Shown here: piece by piece, positions 1 to 5,356 of the stretch
Layout of the letters: each line of letters opens with the position of its first letter
How positions within the stretch are numbered: the first letter of the stretch is position 1
DNA from: Paludibacter sp.
GTDB taxonomy: Bacteria > Bacteroidota > Bacteroidia > Bacteroidales > Paludibacteraceae
Assembly (NCBI GenBank): GCA_031284665.1
Contig: JAITXR010000388.1
Span: 1 to 5,356 of the forward strand
Length of the DNA: 5,356 nucleotides
Direction of reading: 5' to 3'
The notes under the pieces: model-generated
What the model was told of the DNA's origin: nothing
The model's database searches: none
The model's input: the letters and a program-made list of their open reading frames with translations, nothing else
Translations under genes and position numbers: made by a program

Positions 1-101
1 GCCGCGACGGAGCGTTAAATGCAAGCAATGCGAGCCGCTATCAGGGTCTTATTTTCTTGGATTACATTCGTTTAGTACCATTAGTTGACCCGAATGATTA
101 A
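1..101 (+). CDS. C-terminal end of an upstream gene, possibly a secreted binding protein (partial)
   Basis: An open frame enters from the left edge (first full codon at base 3) and stops at TAA 99-101, giving the last 32 residues of a protein. The readable tail includes RYQGLIFLDYIRLVPLVDPN. The other two + frames give no plausible protein end. An aromatic/hydrophobic strand ending in LDYIRLVPL is, from memory, typical of the last beta-strand of secreted Bacteroidota proteins with carbohydrate-binding-like, fasciclin or related beta-sandwich domains, which are often encoded beside SusC/SusD pairs. That assignment is inference from a very short tail. What is seen is only that the gene ends 50 bp before the SusC-like start on the same strand, which suggests a shared transcript and perhaps a surface-exposed partner of the transporter. 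The frame is well supported; the family is a guess. Confidence 0.6.
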   Translation, partial: RDGALNASNASRYQGLIFLDYIRLVPLVDPND

Positions 102-151
102 AATTTTATTCTCTAGATAAGTAATTACATTAACATTATATATTTCACAAT
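102..151 (+). promoter_or_regulatory. AT-rich leader before the SusC-like gene, no Shine-Dalgarno
   Basis: This 50-bp gap is strongly A/T-rich and has no GGAG/AGGA-type ribosome-binding motif near the ATG at 152. It has no inverted repeat with a T-run that could end transcription of the upstream gene. The nearest match to the Bacteroidota -7 element (TAnnTTTG) is TATATTTC at 139-146, which lacks the final G and lies too close to the start codon to serve it. The gap is best read as an intra-operon leader. A/T-rich initiation regions without Shine-Dalgarno pairing are usual in this phylum. Confidence 0.4.
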
Positions 152-3100
152 ATGAAAAGAATTTTAATCGCCGGATTTTTAGCAATATTTTTACTGCTCA
201 ATAATGCTGTCGTAGCACAAGAGTCGAACAATGCCGGAAAAGAAGGCTATATTACAGGCGTTGTTACCGATGCATCGACAGGCAAAGCACTTGCCGGTAT
301 CCATATTGATGTGCCGGGATTAGCATCAACAATTACCGACGATAATGGTGCTTATTCGCTCAAACTATCGAATCCAAATGCCATTTTGCAGGTTTCCGGT
401 TTTGGTTATGCACGTCGCGATGTGTCGCTGCGTGGGCGAACAAATATCAATATTAGCCTTTACGAAGAATCGTTCAAAAATAAGAGTTACGACTCCTACG
501 CTCCTGCCGGTAATAAATCGCAAACCTCATCGCCATATTCGTGGGCTACAATACAGGAAAATACGGATTTAAGCGTGGCTGTTACCCCCGATTTGTTGAT
601 GCAAGGTTATGCAAGCGGAGTAAACACACTTATTCGGTCAGGACTGCCCGGCAATAGTGCGGCGATGTTCCTTCACGGATTTAACACTATCAACGCAGGC
701 ACTATGCCTCTGTTTGTGGTGGACGGGATGCCTTACGAAAACACTGATTATTCGTCGTCGCTTATTGGGAATTACGAAGCAAATCCACTTGCATCCATCG
801 ACCCGAAAGATATTGAAAGCATCACCATTCTCAAAGATGGCTCGTCGATTTATGGCGTAAAGGCAGCAAACGGTGTTGTGCTTATTAAAACAAAAAAAGT
901 TCAGCAACTTGCAACAAAAATCAATGCTCACGTTCATACCGGTATCAATTTTGAGCCTACACATTTGCCTGTAATGAATGCCGCTCAACAAAAAAGTTTG
1001 CTTTCCGATATTCAGCAAACAAATCCGGCACTTACGGCAGCCGAAATTTCATCTCTGCCTTATTTTAATAATAATATTCCCGTAAAACAAGCATGGGGAT
1101 ACGAAGGAAATCCTGATTATTATCGCTATAATCATAATACTGACTGGCAAAACGAAATTTATAACAACGCATCGTATAATCAGGATTATTACCTTAATGT
1201 ATCCGGTGGCGACGAAGTGGCAACTTATATGCTTTCGCTCGGTTTCCTGACTCAACAAGGAACTGTAAAAAATACTGATTTTCAACGATTTAATACTCGT
1301 TTCAATTCCGAAATTCACCTTACAAAAGATATGGATTTCTTGGCAAATATGAGTTTTGTTTACGGCACAAAAAATTACATTAACGAAGGTGCAAATCGAT
1401 ATCAAAATCCAATTCTCAGTTCATTGCTAAAGTCGCCATTTACAGCCGCTTATATCTACAACGAAGAAGGAGAAATTTCGCCTAACAAGGAAAATATAGA
1501 TGTTTTTGGCAACAGCAACCCTTATGTTTTGACAAACAATCTGACACTTGTAAATGTAAATTATCGTTTTCTTGGGTCATTCGGTTTGCGCTGGATGCTT
1601 AACCGCAATCTCAATGTTCAGGGCATTCTTGGTTTGAACTTTAACAAAGAACGCGAAAAAGTATTTTATCCCAGTGTAGGTGTGGCTTTTGACCCACTTT
1701 ACGACGAGCCGGTTTTCAACGAAATGCAACACAGAGTTGACCGTTTATTTTCACTTTTTGGCGATATTTTTGCCGATTATAACAAAAGTTTCAACGCCAA
1801 TAACAACATCGCAGCGCGTGTAGGTTTACGTTATCAGAACAATAAGGCAGAGGACGATTACGGCAAAAGTTACAACTCCGGTTCCGACAGTTTCAAATCA
1901 ATACAATACGGACAAACTCTGCTAAATCAACTTGGCGGAAGTATCGGCTCGTGGAATTGGCTGTCAGTCTATGCAAATGTTGATTATGCGCTGCAAAACA
2001 AGTATTTCTTTAACATATCCGGTGCTGCCGATGCCACTTCACGTTCGGGAATTGATGCTCCACGAATGTTTATTTATCCTTCGGTAGGCGCAGCGTGGTT
2101 GCTTAGTGGCGAAAAATTTCTAAAAGATGCAACTTGGCTCAATACGCTGAAAATCAGAGCAAGTTACGGATTAGCAGGTAACGACGAAATTGGTAATTAC
2201 ACTTCAAAATATTATTATCAACCACAAAACCAGTACGGAATGTGGGGTTTGGTACGCGGAAATTTGGTAAACTCGGCTCTCAAACCCGAAAAAATTGAAA
2301 GAATAAATGTCGGATTCGACCTTGCTGTTGCTAATCAACGCATCAATCTTTCGTTGGACTTATATCACAATACCATTCGCGATATGATTTTGCTCACAAA
2401 ACCAAATACCGCTACCGGTTATAATGTTTATTTGGACAACGCAGGCTCAATGCGAAACACAGGTATCGACCTGAGTATCAATGCAAGAATAATAAACAGC
2501 AAATTCAAATGGGATTTAGGCGTAATGGCATCCGCCTATCGCAACGAAATACTTGACCTTGCAGGCGAAGACTTCACAACCGACATTCTTGGTGCTAGCG
2601 TACAAACAAAAACAGGTCAGCCTCTTGGTCTGTTCTACGGCTATCAAAGCGATGGCGTTTATGCCACACAAGCCCAAGCCACACAAGATGGACTGCACAT
2701 TATACAAGGATTGGTAACTGTGCCTTTCGCTGCAGGCGACACTAAATTCGTAAACCAAAATACGGATAATTTGATTAACGACGACGATAGAGTTGTGATT
2801 GGAAATCCAAATCCGGATGTGTTTGGCTCAATTACAAACACTTTCAAATATGGAAAATGGACACTCAACGCCCTGATGGTGTACTCGCTCGGAAACGATG
2901 TGTATAACTACACTCGCACACTGACCGAAAGTGGCGCCGGTCTCGACAATCAGTCAATAGCACTGCTCAACCGCTGGCGTAGCGAAGGCGATGTAACTAC
3001 CATTCCGCGCGTGGCTTACGGCGACCCGATGGGCAATGCACGTTTCTCCGACCGCTGGATTGAAGACGGCTCGTATTTGAGAATGAAATCGCTTACGTTG

Positions 3101-3301
3101 GCTTACGATTTAAGTATTAATTGGAGTTTTATACAGTCGTGTATAATTTTTTCTACCGGCGAAAATCTTTTTACACTAACACGTTACAAAGGACTTGACC
3201 CCGAATTTTCGTCAGGGCAAAACCCTTTATACTACGGAATTGATGCCTGCGTAGCTCCTCAACCACGCACAGTATCGTTGGGAATTAAATTATCGTTATA
3301 G
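152..3301 (+). CDS. SusC/RagA-family TonB-linked outer-membrane transporter
   Basis: This is the outer-membrane channel of a SusCD-type uptake complex, which imports an oligomeric nutrient into the periplasm using energy passed from the inner membrane by TonB. Residues 1-22 form a signal peptide with a hydrophobic core and an AVVA|QE cleavage site. Residues about 32-104 are a carboxypeptidase-regulatory-like domain (GYITGVVTDASTGKALAGI, then TDDNGAYSL). Residues about 140-250 are the plug, with FLHGFNTI, PLFVVDGMPY, DPKDIESITILKDGSSIYG and AANGVVLIKTKK. The barrel fills the rest, with family landmarks TDWQNEIY (330-337), YGLAGNDEIGNY (672-683), DDDRVVIGNPNPD (877-889), RWIEDGSYLRMKSLTL (968-983) and ENLFTLTRYKGLDPE (1004-1018). 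A length of 1049 aa is normal and no STN domain is present. The start at 152 is chosen because the signal peptide begins there. Two oddities: no DEVVVVGYG-like TonB box lies between residues 104 and 140, and the protein ends in LSL rather than an aromatic residue. Family is certain; substrate is unknown. Confidence 0.97.
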   Translation: MKRILIAGFLAIFLLLNNAVVAQESNNAGKEGYITGVVTDASTGKALAGIHIDVPGLASTITDDNGAYSLKLSNPNAILQVSGFGYARRDVSLRGRTNINISLYEESFKNKSYDSYAPAGNKSQTSSPYSWATIQENTDLSVAVTPDLLMQGYASGVNTLIRSGLPGNSAAMFLHGFNTINAGTMPLFVVDGMPYENTDYSSSLIGNYEANPLASIDPKDIESITILKDGSSIYGVKAANGVVLIKTKKVQQLATKINAHVHTGINFEPTHLPVMNAAQQKSLLSDIQQTNPALTAAEISSLPYFNNNIPVKQAWGYEGNPDYYRYNHNTDWQNEIYNNASYNQDYYLNVSGGDEVATYMLSLGFLTQQGTVKNTDFQRFNTRFNSEIHLTKDMDFLANMSFVYGTKNYINEGANRYQNPILSSLLKSPFTAAYIYNEEGEISPNKENIDVFGNSNPYVLTNNLTLVNVNYRFLGSFGLRWMLNRNLNVQGILGLNFNKEREKVFYPSVGVAFDPLYDEPVFNEMQHRVDRLFSLFGDIFADYNKSFNANNNIAARVGLRYQNNKAEDDYGKSYNSGSDSFKSIQYGQTLLNQLGGSIGSWNWLSVYANVDYALQNKYFFNISGAADATSRSGIDAPRMFIYPSVGAAWLLSGEKFLKDATWLNTLKIRASYGLAGNDEIGNYTSKYYYQPQNQYGMWGLVRGNLVNSALKPEKIERINVGFDLAVANQRINLSLDLYHNTIRDMILLTKPNTATGYNVYLDNAGSMRNTGIDLSINARIINSKFKWDLGVMASAYRNEILDLAGEDFTTDILGASVQTKTGQPLGLFYGYQSDGVYATQAQATQDGLHIIQGLVTVPFAAGDTKFVNQNTDNLINDDDRVVIGNPNPDVFGSITNTFKYGKWTLNALMVYSLGNDVYNYTRTLTESGAGLDNQSIALLNRWRSEGDVTTIPRVAYGDPMGNARFSDRWIEDGSYLRMKSLTLAYDLSINWSFIQSCIIFSTGENLFTLTRYKGLDPEFSSGQNPLYYGIDACVAPQPRTVSLGIKLSL

Positions 3302-3347
3302 AGTAAAGACGAAAAATTAAAGAATAACAAACACAATAAATTAAAAT
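3302..3347 (+). promoter_or_regulatory. A-rich intergenic leader before the SusD-like gene
   Basis: These 46 bp separate the SusC-like TAG from the SusD-like ATG at 3348. The stretch is dominated by A, with no Shine-Dalgarno motif, no hairpin terminator and no recognisable TAnnTTTG promoter element. It is best read as a translational leader inside one transcript. The ATG at 3348 is supported by the lipoprotein signal peptide that begins there. Confidence 0.4.
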
Positions 3348-5117
3348 ATGAAAAATACTATTTATTCGCTTGCAATATTTATCGCAGCAATATTTACTTT
3401 CGCATCCTGTGTTGATACAATTCCGGAGGAAGTTGTCGAATCCAAAAATGTTTACACCGATGTAGGAAGTGCCGACAAAGCAATAATTGGCTTGTACGGT
3501 CAGTTTATGCAATTAGCCGACCGCGTAATAGTTCTCAACGAACTGCGTGCCGACCTTATGGACGTTACAACAAATGCCGATGCCGACCTTCAGGAAATCA
3601 GTATAAGCAAACCATCGAAAAACAACGCTTGGGCTGATGCTAATCCATTTTACAAAGTTATTCAGACTTGTAACGACATAATGTATAATTTCGACCTTAT
3701 GCTTGCCGATAATCGACTGTTGCAACAAGAATATGCCGAGCGTTACTCGGATGTTGCGGCTATCCGCACTTGGATTTATCTGCAACTCGGCATTCATTTT
3801 GAGAGCGTTTTGTACATTACCGAGCCTATTGTTTCAAAAGCCGACATAGAAAAAAACAATAATTATCTAAATTTAGATGCCTTGCTCCCCGAACTTATTC
3901 GCTGTATGGAAGGATTGCCGACGCTCGAAAACTACAAAAGCACTCCCATCACCGGCACACTCGACGGATATAATTTAACTCAAAGTTATATCGATAAACG
4001 TTTAGTGCTTGCCGACCTTTATTTGTTCAATAATCAATACGAACAAGCAGCACAACTGTACCGCACAGTGATGAGCGCAGGCGAAGACAAAGTGGCAGGA
4101 AACAACGATGCCGACCGCAAATATCGCCTTTGTACCGAAGAGTCGTGGACTTTTGGAACAACAGCGTGGAGTTACGGAATCCTTAACGACCGCTACAAAC
4201 CTGAGGATATAAGTTCGATGCACAACGCTTGGCGCGAAATGTTTGGCGGAGTGCTTGGTCAGGCACGTGCGTCGTGGGAGCATATTTGGTTTTTTAATTA
4301 CGACAAGAAGTTTGAGCCGGCATATACCCTTCGTAAACTTTTTGACCCGACAAGCAAAAACGGGAACTATAAACTACGCCCATCGGACTATTCAGTAGAA
4401 GACATCTGGGGTGCCGAAACTCAGAAAAATGGTTTTAACTTCGACGCTCGCGGCTTGACAGGTGGTATCGCACAGCAAGGCAACGATTATTATATCAAAA
4501 AATATTCTTATTTCGACGAATATCCCAATGCCGACACAAAAGGCGGATGGTGGCTATACCGCGCCGGAATGTTGCATCTCCGATATGCCGAAGCCGTTAA
4601 CCGCGCCGGTTATCCCAAACTTGCGTGGGCAATAGTGAACGATGGTTTGTTTGGCGTAACATTTGATTTCAAGCGTGCAGATGGAACTGCATATCCGGGC
4701 GACTCGGTAAAAGTTACCGGCTACAGCCCATTTGAGCCATATCCTGCTCCATATAATTTTGATGCCCGATATGCCGATATAGGCGCATTACGTTTAAGAG
4801 GAGCGTGGCGTAACAATCGCGGAGTACGTGGACGGGCAAATTTGCCGAATGTAAACTTTCCTACGGAGGCAACTACAAAACAGGATTCTATACTTTTTCT
4901 CGAAAGATTTATTATTGCCGAAGCAGCCCGCGAACTCGGATTTGAGGGGCATCGCTGGGAAGACCTCTTGCGCGAGGCTCGCCGTCTAAATCAAGAATTG
5001 GCAGGAGCAGGAAATCGTTTTCTTTGGGACGAGAATATTAAGAAAAAATTTGACCGCTCAGGAGTGTCAGGTGCCGATTTAAGTACAAGCGATAAGTGGT
5101 TTTTGAAAATTAATTAA
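3348..5117 (+). CDS. SusD/RagB-family nutrient-binding outer-membrane lipoprotein
   Basis: This is the surface-exposed lid of the SusCD complex: it binds the extracellular ligand and closes over the SusC-like barrel encoded just upstream. Residues 1-20 form a lipoprotein signal peptide ending in TFAS, with Cys21 as the expected lipidated residue. An acidic patch follows (DTIPEE, 23-28), which may help surface export. The N-terminal SusD-like domain includes the helix SADKAIIGLYGQF (41-53), the LRADLMD segment (66-72) in the place where the family often has RGD, the FYKVIQTCNDIMYNFD helix (101-116) and VAAIRTWIYLQLG (136-148), which matches the conserved EA-A-RA--Y--L helix. TPR-like helices include KRLVLADLYLFNNQYEQAAQ (217-236). 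The C-terminal part has MLHLRYAEAVNRAG (408-421), then ERFIIAEAARELGFEGHRWEDLLR (519-542, given here as the ER...EL-FEG-RW-DL-R motif). It ends in DKWFLKIN, close to the common WYLP-type ending. A length of 589 aa is in the normal range. Same strand as the SusC-like gene, 46 bp after it. Ligand unknown. Confidence 0.96.
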   Translation: MKNTIYSLAIFIAAIFTFASCVDTIPEEVVESKNVYTDVGSADKAIIGLYGQFMQLADRVIVLNELRADLMDVTTNADADLQEISISKPSKNNAWADANPFYKVIQTCNDIMYNFDLMLADNRLLQQEYAERYSDVAAIRTWIYLQLGIHFESVLYITEPIVSKADIEKNNNYLNLDALLPELIRCMEGLPTLENYKSTPITGTLDGYNLTQSYIDKRLVLADLYLFNNQYEQAAQLYRTVMSAGEDKVAGNNDADRKYRLCTEESWTFGTTAWSYGILNDRYKPEDISSMHNAWREMFGGVLGQARASWEHIWFFNYDKKFEPAYTLRKLFDPTSKNGNYKLRPSDYSVEDIWGAETQKNGFNFDARGLTGGIAQQGNDYYIKKYSYFDEYPNADTKGGWWLYRAGMLHLRYAEAVNRAGYPKLAWAIVNDGLFGVTFDFKRADGTAYPGDSVKVTGYSPFEPYPAPYNFDARYADIGALRLRGAWRNNRGVRGRANLPNVNFPTEATTKQDSILFLERFIIAEAARELGFEGHRWEDLLREARRLNQELAGAGNRFLWDENIKKKFDRSGVSGADLSTSDKWFLKIN

Positions 5118-5155
5118 CAATGAGACAATAAACAATGTGCCAATAAACAATGCGG
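5118..5155. repeat. Five CAAT-headed units alternating 8 and 7 bp (15-bp period)
   Basis: Directly after the SusD-like stop codon come CAATGAGA, CAATAAA, CAATGTGC, CAATAAA and CAATGCGG in unbroken succession. Seen another way, the 12-mer CAATAAACAATG occurs twice with a 15-bp period (5126-5137 and 5141-5152). The array lies wholly in non-coding DNA. Similar low-complexity strings occur between genes in many Bacteroidota genomes as far as I recall; no function is evident. Confidence 0.7.
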
Positions 5156-5167
5156 AAATTAAGAAAT

Positions 5168-5202
5168 GAATTGAGAATCGAGAATGTAAAATGTAGAATG
5201 AA
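5168..5202. repeat. Degenerate heptamer tandem repeat, five units of GAATNNA type
   Basis: Five consecutive 7-bp units can be read: GAATTGA, GAATCGA, GAATGTA, AAATGTA and GAATGAA. Four keep the exact GAAT head and all five end in A. The array begins 12 bp after the CAAT array and does not fall in a credible gene. It resembles decayed slippage-generated heptamer repeats. Whether it is transcribed with the SusD-like mRNA is unknown, but no terminator separates it from the stop codon. Confidence 0.65.
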
Positions 5203-5233
5203 GAGAGGGAAACAGTAGCCGCAGTTCGTCATT

Positions 5234-5247
5234 CTTGGTAAACCAAG
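5234..5247. repeat. Short perfect inverted repeat CTTGG-TAAA-CCAAG
   Basis: CTTGG at 5234-5238 and CCAAG at 5243-5247 are exact reverse complements around TAAA, so either strand could form a 5-bp hairpin. A weaker outer pairing of GCCGC (5218-5222) with GCGGT (5247-5251) could enclose it. No T-run follows on either strand, so it is not a canonical intrinsic terminator. It could be a protein-binding palindrome, part of a structured 3' end of the SusD-like transcript, or chance. Confidence 0.4.
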
Positions 5248-5283
5248 CGGTAAGCCGATTAGTGAGTGTATTCCACGCCGTGT

Positions 5284-5309
5284 CCCGATATGTCGGGGAA
5301 GCAACCCGG
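5284..5309. repeat. Overlapping inverted repeats CCCGA/TCGGG and TCGGG/CCCGG
   Basis: CCCGA (5284-5288) pairs with TCGGG (5293-5297) across TATG. The same TCGGG can instead pair with CCCGG (5305-5309) across GAAGCAA, with one G-T wobble. The two stems are mutually exclusive. On the + strand the structure is followed by an A-run (5310-5315), not a T-run, so it is not a standard intrinsic terminator for the SusD-like gene. It may still mark the end of the transcript or be part of an interspersed palindromic element. Confidence 0.4.
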
Positions 5310-5356
5310 AAAAAACATTAATGATTAGCAGTTTTTATTCAAACTTTATAAACTAT

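Larger units (their letters stand above)
5203..5356. other. Non-coding right flank, GC-richer block then AT-rich edge
   Basis: Bases 5203-5310 are visibly richer in G and C than the DNA on either side and contain the inverted repeats listed separately. Bases 5311-5356 return to strong A/T richness. No reading frame here has the length, start context or composition of a real gene. No tRNA cloverleaf, CRISPR array or clear TAnnTTTG promoter is seen. The AT-rich edge could be the upstream region of a gene starting beyond the window, but none is visible. Confidence 0.45.

Noticed and set aside
139..146. Possible Bacteroidota -7 promoter element TATATTTC before the SusC-like gene
   Set aside because: It lacks the final G of TAnnTTTG, has no convincing -33 partner, and would start transcription at or inside the start codon.
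638..1018. Minus-strand frame of 126 codons inside the SusC-like gene
   Set aside because: It lies opposite a strongly conserved plug-domain coding region, and its Cys/Arg/His-rich translation has no protein-like pattern. It is a shadow of the real gene, as are the other antisense frames within both complete genes.
5110..5304. Minus-strand frame of 64 codons covering the right intergenic region
   Set aside because: It runs through the short repeats and inverted repeats and overlaps the end of the SusD-like gene by 8 bp. It has no ribosome-binding or promoter context and no recognisable domain. Its hydrophobic stretches come from reading the A-rich repeats backwards.
5230..5310. tRNA or tRNA-like gene in the GC-richer block
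   Set aside because: No acceptor stem, anticodon arm and T-loop (GTTCRA) arrangement could be fitted on either strand.
5284..5315. Intrinsic terminator for the SusCD transcript
   Set aside because: The stem is only 5 bp and is followed by an A-run on the + strand rather than a T-run. The T-run at 5332-5336 is too far away to belong to it.

Overview
The window comes from a member of the Bacteroidota, most likely Bacteroidales or a close relative. It carries an adjacent SusC-like TonB-dependent transporter and SusD-like lipoprotein, a pairing essentially confined to that phylum. The reading frames are moderately AT-rich, and their start codons are preceded by A/T-rich leaders without a Shine-Dalgarno sequence, which is also usual there.

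Layout: (1) Bases 1-101 are the last 32 codons of an upstream gene on the + strand. Its tail resembles the C-terminal beta-strand of secreted binding proteins found beside SusC/SusD pairs. (2) After a 50-bp gap, bases 152-3301 encode a full-length SusC/RagA-type outer-membrane transporter of 1049 aa. It has a signal peptide, a carboxypeptidase-regulatory-like domain, a plug and a beta-barrel, but no recognisable TonB box. (3) After a 46-bp gap, bases 3348-5117 encode a full-length SusD/RagB-type surface lipoprotein of 589 aa. (4) Bases 5118-5356 hold no convincing gene. They contain five CAAT-headed units, then five heptamers of GAAT type, then a more GC-rich stretch with several short inverted repeats.

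The two complete genes should form one outer-membrane uptake complex. The SusC-like protein is the TonB-powered channel, and the SusD-like lipoprotein is the lid that captures ligand at the cell surface. The three genes share a strand, have short gaps and show no terminator or promoter between them, so one transcript is likely. No glycoside hydrolase, peptidase, sulfatase, sigma/anti-sigma pair or hybrid two-component sensor lies in the window, so the substrate cannot be named.

I found no strong evidence for a wholly new system. The points most worth a second look are the divergent linker and plug entrance of the transporter, the identity of the upstream partial gene, and the composite short-repeat/hairpin region after the SusD-like gene.
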